Shown here in pieces: positions 31,348 to 42,400 of a stretch of DNA of 64,000 nucleotides. Position numbers and translations under genes: made by a program. Source of the DNA: Siniperca chuatsi (taxonomy: Eukaryota; Chordata; Actinopteri; Centrarchiformes; Sinipercidae); assembly GCF_020085105.1 (NCBI RefSeq), contig NC_058055.1, positions 19,707,822-19,771,821 on the forward strand, written 5' to 3'. A model generated the notes under the pieces. The model had not been told where the DNA came from. It saw only the letters and a program-made list of their open reading frames with translations, and did no database searches. The first letter of the stretch is position 1, and every line of letters begins with the position of its first letter.

Positions 31348-34300
31348 ATGAAGAATTATGATGATGCCACAGCATTCCTGGGTCCGTGGGGACGTTTCCA
31401 GCAGATTGTCTTCTTCCTGCTCTGTGCCAGCATCTTTCCCAATGGACTTGGGGCTTTCTCTCTTGTCTTTGTGACCGACATTCCCAGTCACCACTGCTTG
31501 GTTCCTGAAATCAACCTGACCCAAGATTGGCGCACTGCCATCATCCCGATAGAGGTAATTAAGTTTTTGAACACAGCTCCTGGAAAAAAGGTAAAGTGTA
31601 GCAGTTTTTCCACCTTGTTTTCTCAATGTGAAAGTTATACTTATTCAACAATTCCAAAAGAGAGCCAGGCAGAAAAAGAAATCAGTCTGACTAATGTTCC
31701 CATAGGTATTTTATGTTTATTTCATGTGTACAATATTGCTAAGGATGACAACCAAAGAATTTGAAGGAGTATAAGTAAAAATGAAAGTGATTTCTTTTCA
31801 GCTCATCTCGATACCTGCAAACATAACAAAGGTTCTCAAAATGTGGGGGAGGATAAGACAAGGTGGTCATGCCAAACAAATTTAAATCAATTTAATAAAA
31901 CTAGACTTGACTAATACCTACTTCTGATAACAAAAACACAAACAAAATTAACTCTTAAGGTTTGCTCTTTTTAATGAGGGCCCCGGATGATAATAGGCCA
32001 ACTCAAAGTCCGAGGAAACCAATGAGCAGCATGACCGGACTGCACAGGTGGAAACTAATCATGTTATTAGCACCTAGAGCGAAACCAGAAGAGGGGCAGA
32101 GAAAGAAAAGCAGGAGGGAAGAAACACACACACAGAACAGGTACTTTGCCCCTGCCTGGCACGTAACAATATTATTACAATATTTTGATGATCAAATTTG
32201 GAGATTTGGAGTTAATGTATTTGTTCTGCATCTGCTGTATAAAGTAAAGCCCTCATAAAGCGTCTGATAAAATCATATGGCTACATTCCAGGGTTTTATG
32301 TGAAGGTACAGAAAGATACAGGTAAGGACACAGTACACAATACAGGGATAGGTTATTTGCCACAGAAATGTTACCAATAAAGTTTGTGTCATTGTGACTG
32401 AGGTGGTGAATGGGAAACAGGAGCTGAGCAGGTGCAGCAGATACAGGCTGGATGTGGTCAGAAATCTCTCTGCTCAGGGATTCATTCCTGGCAGAGACGT
32501 CAACCTCACTGACCTGGAGCAGGAGGGCTGTGTGGATGGGTGGAGCTACAGCAGAGACATCTACCAATCCACCATAGTCTCTGAGGTGAGTGTGTACATC
32601 TACCTATGTGTAAGTGTTTGTTGGTCTTGTTTAAGCCATAGTATAGAGGTAGCATCAGTAATAGTGTAGTAATAGTAATAGCAACTGAACTGGTAGCAAC
32701 ATTTATACAAGTAGTATTAGAAACAGCATAATAGCTGCAATGGTGGTAGTTCTTGTATTTGAATTTGAATTCAGTTGATAAAGCACATATTCCTCCAAAT
32801 ACCATGCACTCATCATCCCACCATTTGCAGCTGTTTCTTCCAAAAATAAATAAATTCAAACTGCAGGTAAACAATGTTACAAAGTGGCTGCTGAACATGA
32901 CATCAAGCAGCAAAAGATCCACATGTTTTATCTAAGAATTTAAGAACAACCGGGCTAAAAGGCAAGTGAATATTGAAATTATATTTATCAGGTGGCCAGA
33001 AACAGAGAAACTCTGAATGAATGCTAATCTTGCTCTGTGTCTGCTGGATGTGTAAGTAGGCAGACATGTTAACCATCACCCACCACCAGCTTAATAAACA
33101 GTTGTATTGTGGTGAATTTGCATCTGTACCCTTGTATTGCACCCCTAGTGGCCAGGAATTCATTACTGCAGCTTTAAATCAATAAATGATGATAACATAG
33201 ACATGGACTCCCCCTAGTCCATGTATTTAATTTGTTCATACAATGATATTCCAGTTTGACCTGGTGTGCAGTGAGCAATGGAAGCAGCCATTCACCTCCA
33301 CAATTTACTTCTTGGGAGTTCTTTTTGGATCTTTCTCCTCAGGACAGCTCTCAGACAGGTAGTGAAAACACCACCTGACAATGAAATGATATACACAGCA
33401 GTTGAAAAAAGTACTTTTAAACTTTCTGCTAATGTTCTATTTTTATTTACCTTGATTAACTTGTTACTCTTTAATTATAGTTCTTTACATGAACAGTGTA
33501 TAATAGTTTTTAAATCTGTATATTTTTTGTCTTTTTAATTGTTCCTGAAGATACTAAGTAAGTTAAGCTTTACTTTTATAGCACTTTTAAAAACACGCAA
33601 AGTGCTTCACACACACACAAAATATAAATGAATAAATAAAGATATATTACAATACAAAGCACAGCACAAAACCAAATTGAAACAAACCAAACATAAGACA
33701 GGGATGGAGACAAGGACTTTTCCCTTTATAAAAACTTATTTTTATTTGCTCTTATTTCATTGTTTGACTTCTCACTCTAGATATGGGAGAAAGCCTGCTC
33801 TCTTTGTAACAATGGCGGTTCAGACAATTTTTACCTTTGCTGAAATATTTTCACCTTCTTGGACGGTGTTGTCCATCCTCCTCTTCATCAGTGGATTGGG
33901 ACAGATCTCCAACTATGTATCTGCTTTTGTGCTGGGTAAATATGAACATTTCATGCTCTAGTAACAACAAATAATACTTTTATATAGAGTAGTCAGTGAT
34001 TTTGCTTCTCACTATCACTTTATTATCACTCTTTATCACTAATAACTTCACATATTACCTACACTTCTGTCGTGCATTTCCCTCTTTTTCTCTTTTTGTG
34101 CAGGCACTGAAATCTTGACTGGCAATGTTCGGGTCCTGTTCTCATCTATGGGTGTTTGTCTGGGCTTTGCCTTTGGCTACATGATGCTGCCTCTCTTCGC
34201 TTACTATTTAAGAGACTGGAAATCTCTCCTGTTGGCTTTGTCTGTGCCTGGCCTGCTCTACCTCCCCCTCTGGTGGTAGGTTGTACTCTTAACTAGAAAA

Positions 34301-37300
34301 TGTATTCACGGGGAGTTTACCTTACCGTACAACATAAATGTCATGATTTTGCTCTTGTCGGGGGACAAAAATAATAATTTGGCTCTTTCACTAGAGAAAA
34401 GTTAGAACTTGCATTCACCCTCTTTGTTGCTTTGTCTTTTAAGCCCCTCTGATCCAACCTGAACCTTTCTGTTTCTGTTGTATACTGAGGCAGGTTCATC
34501 CCGGAGTCTCCTCGATGGCTACTCTCTCAGGGACGAGTGGAGGAGGCCGAGGCCATAGTGAGAAAGGCTGCTAAGTGGAACAAAGTTCAGGCTCCGGGGG
34601 TCATCTTTCAAGATTACAGTATACCTGTAAGTCTGCTTTGATTTTCATGAGGCAATATGTATGCTTGAAGACACACATTGTTAGTACGAATGTCTGAATG
34701 GCAGTTCTTCCTATAGTTGTCAAATCATTTCACTATCACCAAAATGGGGATCAAGAAAGTCATTAGGATTCCACCTCTAGCGAGCATTAATGTCATAGAA
34801 AACTTCATGGCAATCCATCCAGTAGTTGTTAAGATATTGCATTCTGGACCAAAGTGGTGGACCGACAGACCAACCAACTAAAACAAAACAAACTGCTGGT
34901 GAGACTGATGTTTTGTATTTTGCAGGCTGATGAGACAAAGACACACCCTAAGGAACACCACAATGTCTTCAGCTTGCTGAGGACAAGAAACATGAGAAAC
35001 ACAACTGTCAGTCTGTGCCTGGTGTGGTGAGTATCCAGTCTGAGCATTTCAGTCACCAAACACAAACAATTATTTTCAGATCTTTTCAGACCTTTCAGAA
35101 TTTAGTTTGTATCCTAGAAATTACTTTCTTAAAATATTCATTGACACTCCATTACTAATCAGTTATGAATGAAGTATATGTATTTCACCTGAACTCCTCT
35201 CAATCATTTCACCATTCCTTGTTTTTACAGTTTCGTCCTCCTTTAGTTTTCTTTCTCTCTTTTTGTTGTTGTTATTATTTTTGCTCTTACTCATCTCTTG
35301 CATGCTAAGCTCTTCTGTTTTGATGGCAGTGAAGTTTGAAAGAAGCTCTAAGTGTAATGGTCTTGGTTTACTAAGTAAATGTTATTGAATGCCATTTCTA
35401 CACAGGTTTCCATTCAAACATCTCTGTTGTCTGTATCTCTGTCTTCCCAGGTTCACTCTGAGTACTGGCTACTTTGGCCTGTCCCTGAACACATCCCGAC
35501 TTCATGCTGACCCCTATATCAGCTGCTTCATCTCAGCAGCTGTAGAGATACCAGCATATATTTCCAGCTGGCTGGCGCTGCTATACCTTTCACGACGACT
35601 GTCTGTCATCTGTATCTTGCTCCTGGGAGGAGTGTCACTGTACTTCATTCAACTGGTGCCTCAAAGTAAGCAGTGTCATGACGTGGTGCATCACAATACT
35701 CATATACTCATCAAATTTCCAAGCAAATATTTTTAGGCCTTAAGAGGCCTTGACAGTTTAAAATAAAAAGGATAAAAATTGATACAGCAGAACCACAGAT
35801 CTTTTTTTATTCCACGCCTTCTTCTTCCTTGTCAAAACCTGGTGCCTACATTACCCATAATGCAACTCTTCCACCAATATTTCAGCCCAAGGTTCTGTGT
35901 GTTATGCTAGTAGCAGTTAATAATGTAGCTTCAAGCAGAGCTGAGGAGTGGGCTACAGAGGTCTGGTTAGCTCAATTCTTTCTAACTCCACTGCAGATTT
36001 TTTTCATTTTCAGACTCTTAGTCTTCAGATCCAACCGACGCTGACTCAAGTGACATCACTTCAGGCAATTTATCAAATTTCGTGCAGCTTTCTCTGGAGC
36101 CACAAAAGGCTTTATACAATTCTTTGCATATACAGTGGTGTGAGAAAGTTATATGGATTCAGATGTGAATTTAATACAGCATTCTAGTGAGGCTGATAGA
36201 CGACGAAGTAGAACAAAATGAAGACTTTGGAGTGTCCTTGTCAAAGTCCTGACCTGAATCCTATTGAGATGCTGTGGCAAACGGCAAACACTTTTGCACA
36301 CCACTGTATGCAGTATTGCTCCCCAAAAGATGATGTGTGTTCCCCTTTAAGACTGCTTCTAACATTGAGGAATTGTTAAGAATAGAAGGACTGAATGAAA
36401 GCTGAGGAGAAAATGGCCACTTTATGTTTATGCAGGGTTAAGAATCACTACAATGCATTTAATCTGCTACAAAGATGGACTTTGTGTTTCTTTTTTTTTC
36501 TTTGTTCCATTCTGTTCTTAGACAAATAATTTCTTACTTTTCAGGTTTATCAAATCTGTCTGTTGCTCTGGAGATGCTGGGTAAATTTGGTATTACCGCA
36601 GGTACATCCCTGATGTTTGCCTACACAGCAGAGCTTTACCCAACAGTGCTCAGGAACACAGCCACGGGGATATGCACTACTGTTTCCAGAGTGGGCAGCT
36701 GCATTGCACCTTTTTTGTTACAGCTGAGTGAGTAAACTGGTCTTAAAGTGGTCATATTATGCTTATTTTTATTTTGCAGTTGTACTAGAATAGGTTTACA
36801 TGGTTTAATGTTCAAAAACACCATATTTTTTGCTCATACTGCACATTGTTGCATCACCTCTTTTCACCCTGTGTCTTGAATGCTCTGTTTTAGCTAACAA
36901 GTAAGACATAACACTTCTATTCGATCTTTGTTGGGAGGTGCACATGCGCAGTACCTAGGTAAGGACTACTAGCCAATCAGAAACAGAGTAGGGCGGGTCC
37001 TGACGAGCAAGGTAGTGTGATCCAAAACAAAGCTGCTTCAGCCAACAACTATGGTTCGGGTTCAGCCGTACATTTTCCAACGACTCGAACCAGCTTCACA
37101 ATCGAGACTGGAGCAAGACATTTTAGAGTGGTAAGTTATTATTTTGTAACTAATTTATCTTTCATAGGTAACATTTTAACTGTGCACTGTCTCTACATCA
37201 CAGTAACAACTTTATGTCCATTGACTGCCTGGAGGGTATTTAACGTTATTTTAGTTTCATATTTAGGTGTAGTTGTGCGTTATCACGCGTGTTACGTAGT

Positions 37301-38771
37301 GATGTAGATACATTATGGAAGTAACGGCTGGACTACAATCAAGCTGTTTTCAGGCAGTTCAGGAGTAGTGTTTTCCGTGGGAGAGGGTAACTCTCTTTGG
37401 GGTGGACGTTGGGCTTTTTCACTTTGCAAACCTATTACATGCACAAAAAAGATATATAACACAATAAAGGAAAGAAATATAGCCAAAAAGCATAATATGA
37501 CCACTATAGTAGTATAGTAATAATTAACATTTGTTTAACCTGGATATATCTCAGCACATTAACAAATTTTAGTGGATAAGCAATGATTTCACCTATGTAG
37601 TTCAGATGCTCTGTACACATACTGTCAACACTTATGGTGCACAGACGCAGGACCCAGGTCTCCAACTCATCCTAATTTCCCTTTCTCCTTTTTTAGGTAT
37701 ATACTTTAAGTACCTGCCTTATATTACAATGGGGAGTCTAGCAGTTGTCTCTGTCTTTGCCACTCTCTTCCTTCCAGAGAGTTTTGGACGACCTCTACCC
37801 GAAACTATTCAACAGATGCATAAGAGAGAAAGGTGGGTTCCTTAAGGGATACATACATCATAATCTCCTTCTATGTCAATATTACAAATGATTATAAATT
37901 ATTATTTGATGTATTTAAAGCCCCTATGTGTAGATTTGAAATGTTCTGACTTCTGACTGTCTTATAGTCACAAAAAAGACAATGATCATTTAAACTTTTC
38001 ACTCTTAATTTAACAATTTATAAATTAATTTATATTCAATCAAACATATCAGCCACTAAGACGTCTATAATTATGCAGGTGTACAAACCAAGAGGGTCCT
38101 TTCAAATCTCAGCCCTGGTTCTTTCTCTGTGGAGGTTCCAAGTGCTCCCAAGTTATTGGATTTTTTTCTAGCAATCTGGTTTCATCTAAACACGTACAGT
38201 AGATCAATTGTGGATTTAAGTGTAAGTTTTAAAGGTTTTTTAAGTGTGAATGTATGACATACTGTAGTCTTGGGACCGCTGCTGAAAAAGGAATAAAATG
38301 AGATTTATGTCATAAAAGTTTGAGATAAATGCATAAGGAACTACAGTCACCATAGCTGAACAAACTACCCAGTTATTGTACTTAAACCACCTGTTGCTAC
38401 TGAAAAAGTGTACCTGAGGTTTTTCCCCAGGCAGACCTACCTGATACTGGGTGTTCACACAAGAAAATAGCAACAAAAAATGTCACAGATTATTCTTTTA
38501 ATATAACCACCAAAACCAATAATCATCATCGTGACTCTGAGAGGATGTGACAATAAGTCTTTGAAGTAAACACACCTGTTCATGATGATGATGAAAATGA
38601 AGTTGGTAGCAGTGAAAAAGTATTCAAACATTGCAGCATTTTTAGTTTTACTTTATGCTGAATACTAAACCAAATTATGTTTTTGTCTTTTGTCCCAACA
38701 GCATAAAGTGCCTATTCATCACTAGAAAAGAACATTCAAAACCTGTGGTGCTTTTCGAAAGTCGACTCTGA
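31348..38771 (+). CDS. SLC22 organic cation/carnitine transporter-like (OCTN), copy C
   Basis: Eleven in-phase exons encode about 552 residues: 31348-31554, 32403-32585, 33255-33358, 33781-33935, 34104-34275, 34494-34626, 34926-35026, 35451-35665, 36545-36727, 37697-37832, 38702-38771. Same MFS carrier type as copy B: TM1 [13 protein letters not shown], glycosylated extracellular loop (NLT, NLS, NLT), [53 protein letters not shown]. Exon 6 is 6 bases longer than in B because the donor is used two codons later (SIP instead of S). Exons 2 and 6 are nearly identical to B, the rest more diverged. The C-terminus ESRL is a class I PDZ ligand. The mammalian Walker-like motif reads GTEILTGN. It converges tail-to-tail with gene E. 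Function as carnitine/organic cation carrier is inferred from family. Confidence 0.92.
32985..33180 (+). repeat. Dispersed repeat family X, copy 2 (3' part)
   Basis: Starts ATCAGGTGGCCAGAAACAGA as in family X, then GATGTGTAAGTAGG, and ends near GGCCAGGAATTCATTACTGC AGCTTTAAA, comparable to CATTAATGCAGACTTTAAA at 50065-50085. It lies in intron 2 of copy C. Confidence 0.55.
33545..33670 (+). repeat. AAGTAAAGTTTAT-type tail repeat
   Basis: TAAGTAAGTTAAGCTTTACT, TATAGCACTTTTAAAA, AAAGTGCTTCACA, then an A-rich tract. The same layout occurs at 54670-54800. It resembles LINE/SINE tails ending in an A-rich region. Confidence 0.45.
35745..36125 (+). repeat. Dispersed repeat family Y, copy 1
   Basis: Aligns over about 370 bases with 50105-50515: TTTATTCCACGCCTTCTTCT, TTGTCAAAACCT, CCTACATTACC, GTGTTATG, GACGCTGACTCAAGTG, CATCACTT, CTCTGGAGCCACAAAA. 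Non-coding, class unknown. It lies in intron 8 of copy C and is abutted by the Tc1-like mini-element at 36133. Confidence 0.7.
36133..36306 (+). mobile_element. Internally deleted Tc1-like element with TA target site
   Basis: The ends CAGTGGTGTGAGAAAGT (left) and ACTTTTGCACACCACTG (right) are inverted repeats flanked by TA on both sides, as in Tc1/mariner insertion. Inside, the plus strand reads [13 protein letters not shown], the transposase segment just before the last catalytic residue. At 174 bases it is a non-autonomous remnant. It lies in intron 8 of copy C. Confidence 0.75.
36747..37505. mobile_element. 759-bp MITE with ~20-bp terminal inverted repeats
   Basis: The left end AGTGGTCATATTATGCTTAT and the inverted right end AGTGGTCATATTATGCTTTT match over about 18 bases. 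The interior has no transposase, only a short open frame without family resemblance. It inserted 19 bases after the donor of exon 9 in copy C, so the intron begins almost directly with the element. Confidence 0.8.
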
Positions 38772-38805
38772 TTGTCTAAAACATCACTAACATGAATGAC
38801 TTATT

Positions 38806-38811
38806 AATAAA
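38806..38811 (+). terminator. Candidate polyadenylation signal of copy C
   Basis: AATAAA only 35 bases after the stop codon. It implies a very short 3' UTR if used. Confidence 0.4.
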
Positions 38812-39150
38812 TATTATCATTCCTACTGTTTACTGTTCTTACTACTCAACATTTGTATCAGTAAATTTCAGTCACTACTAGTGGATGTAATGGCATTACA
38901 TTACCTTTTTGTAAGAAGTGAAATTAAAAGAAGCTTGACTTATATATGTGTAATTTATTACCATTTTGAAGTAGATTAAATTGTGCTTGCACTCTGTGCA
39001 TGTTATCTCAACTCACAAAGATGTATACAAAATTTTCACTAGAAACTGAAATATGAAATGTGCAACTGTTCAATGTGAAGCTAAAGGTGCTGTTGTATCA
39101 TAATATACTCAACGTGGCTACTAGTTCTGATTAAAACATTTATGTATATG

Positions 39151-39156
39151 TTTATT
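39151..39156 (-). terminator. Candidate polyadenylation signal of gene E
   Basis: TTTATT on the plus strand, about 320 bases past the stop of gene E. With the copy C site at 38806 this would leave roughly 300 bases between the two convergent transcript ends. Confidence 0.35.
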
Positions 39157-39476
39157 TCACTAAAATTACACTATTTTCATCTTTTACTACAGCAGGATTA
39201 TGTGAGTTCGGTAACAATTGCATTGGTGCTGAGCATCTATGATGTACAGAGGATTGTTATACTTTTCATTTCACAGTATTTTGATGCTGTCGCAGAGAAA
39301 ACATTACTCCAGTTTTGTGGAGATATTTTAAGGCACCATTATATTATCTGAATAACTGTCATGGTCCTTGGTCTTGTTGAAGTCACATCATTTTACAAAT
39401 CCAGTGACAACATGGATGGAGGCATGATGTTTGTCCAGTTATTCGCCTCAAGCCGGATATCAGTGCTGCTCCTTCA

Positions 39477-42400
39477 TCAAGGGACAACCGGAGACTTCCT
39501 TTCAGCAGCGTTTTCCTTTTCTTCGGAGCGGGTGAGTGTATAAGGTGTCTTCTGACAACATCTAGAGTAGAAAACACAGTGATAAAGTTACAGTAATGAT
39601 TCACAGAACAGTGCTGTCCCGGCCTGTTTTTAAACTTAATGTAGGTGAACTAGGGAGTAATCTAGAGCACCACCAAAATAGGAGGCAGAACATTGTTTAA
39701 AAATGCATCAGATGCCCTGTCTACTTTTAAACCTCTAGTGAAGTGGGTTATGAATAAACCAATGCTCATCCTTCACTTCACACCTCACAAAGTTTTGCTC
39801 AAATTGTGCTGAGTCAGGGTGGCTGGCTGACCTGTGACAGCAGCTTTAGCCTGACAGAGATACAGTGTTGGTCGTGGAAACTGTGCTAGTGCAGGAATAC
39901 CATTCACTAAATGACTATGTGACACCAAGTTCAAATTCCATAAAACTACAATATTTTTGAATAAGTTACAACAAGCAGAGCCGTGGGAAGAGGATTTAAG
40001 TCGGGGGTGCTGTAGTGGCAGATGCATTTTTTTGCGTGTACAGTACATGCTCGTGTGTGGGGGGTAATATAACATAGGCTTCTATAATATGAAGCAAACA
40101 TATGCCAGTCTTGCAACTACCAGGCCCCATTGCACACAGCAGACAAGAACATACAAATAGCCAAGACATAGTTAAACAGGTCCAAAAGGCTGTCACGCAC
40201 AGCGGACAAGAACATATCCGAATACGCACAGTATTTTAACAGCACAAATACATTACATTACACTATTTAAACCTATCAATGTGATATTACTGTTTAATGA
40301 TAATGTTAAACTGCTCAGCGGCAGCTTATAATAAACGCTTTACCTTGAGCTGTGTGTTCCAGTTATATTATGGTCAGGGGTTGAGGAGGTAGCGTCCGTG
40401 ATGTCCAAGATGCTTTTTTGTGTTATTTTAATAATTATTCAGCATTGCTAGTATTTACTATAAACTTCCTCGAGCATTAATTTATTAGGTAAATAGCTTA
40501 GCTCAGCACAAAGACTGGAAACAGAAGGAAACTGCTAGCCTGGCTCTGTCGGAAGGCAACAAAATCCACCTACCAGCACCTCTTATACTCACTGATTAAC
40601 ACGGTATATCCTGTTTGTTTAATTCATACAAAAACTGACGCGGAAAAATGGCAGTTCATTGTAAAGTGTACAGACCCAAGAGTGGTATCGATCTTCTCAT
40701 CAAACTCTAAGCAACAAAGCAAAGAAGCGTATATACCAAAATGTCAACTATTCTGTTGGGATCGTTATAGTGTGCTGTCTGCCGTCATCTGACAGGTAGG
40801 TGTAGTCTTACCCGGGGAAGTGTTGCATGTGACTGATGGTGTCAGGCAGAGGCATTCCATAGCTCTCAGGCAGCAGGAGACTCAGCAACCCCGACAGAGC
40901 TGTAAGGGTTCCCATGAGGATGTAAGGCAGTGAAACGGAATAGCTTCCTGTGGCAACACATCAAAGGAGGATACAGTGAAAAACAACCCTGGTTACAATG
41001 GTACCGTAGAGCAGTTAAAAACAAAAAGACAAATGGTGGAGAGAGTAGTTTGATATGGCTGCATCAGTTTAAATCCAGTCCACTAAATCTTAAAATAAAC
41101 GTCGAAATTTTAGCTGAAAGCTCTGGGCTTTTCAGCAGACTGGTCTATCTGATCTGAGTGCTAATCAAGCCTGCTTTAATGTCTTTGTTGTAGTGAGTTT
41201 TGTTCATGTTGTTTCTGTACAGGCACCAGCTTCTTGTCAGCCTCTTGTTCCTAACAGTGTTTAGTGCAAGTCAGTTGGGAGAGAAACAGCTTTTCTTAAC
41301 AGTGCATCCAAGTAATTCCATTCATTTCCATGCATGGGGAAATGTAAGTAATGACAAATCAGATAAATAGCCCTGTTCGACGAAAATTTCCAGGTACTAT
41401 GGAACCAGAGTTACTAAACTAGGAACTAAAACAATTTTTTTCACATTCCTGCATTTCCACCACATCTTACGAACAGCGAAGTTTGGGCAAATTACATTCA
41501 TGGGGGATTAAAAAACAATGGTGGCGTTTTTCACACACAAGAAAACAACAACACAGAGTCATTCTGTTGCTCTTTGTATTTACTGCTGATTTGATGTTTG
41601 AGTTAGAGCTAATTAATGAATGAAAAGGGGAAATGCAAATGAGACTGAAAACTCCAGAGCGCCTGTCTCTACAGTAGACAAACTGCTGCATGTTTGATGG
41701 GTATTTATTTCTGCTTCAGAACGTAAACACCATTAAACTACCTAGCTGTAGGCAGACTGTCTTGTGGATGGTTTTACAACCCTGTGGCTTTAATTTTGTC
41801 TATTTATAAAAACTGAATTAGAAGTAAGTAAGAATACATTCAATGGCACATAACAGTGGGATATTAGCTCAGTGGTTACTACTGCTGCCTGACAGCAAAA
41901 GTGCTACTGGGTTTGGGCCCAACCCAGCTGTTTGGAGCATTTTCATGTTCTCCCACAGTGCAAAGACAAGCAGGTTAGGTGAACTGGAAACAAAATTTCC
42001 TGTAAGTGTGAATGTTTGTCCAAGTGTGTTAGTTCTGCGATAGAGCAGCCGGCCTCTCGCAACGCATGCTGGGATATGCTCCAGCACCCCATAACCCTGA
42101 ACAGGATAAGCTATTTAGATAATGGATGGATGTTCATATTACACCTTGAAGATCATTCATGTAGTATTTTATATTTCTCTTAAAGAGAAAGTCAAAATAT
42201 GCCAGGGATAGCGACATGATGCTTAGTGACAGTATACTCTTGAAGTGGAGGATAAGAATATATTTTATATTCTTATCCCAAACTTCTCTTACTTTTTTTT
42301 CTGAGGCTTGCTTGTACAAATGTTTCAAGTCGGATTCACCAAACTCACACTAACTGCACAAACTTGTCGTAAATTGCTCGTTTCAGCCTGATAAGTGCCA

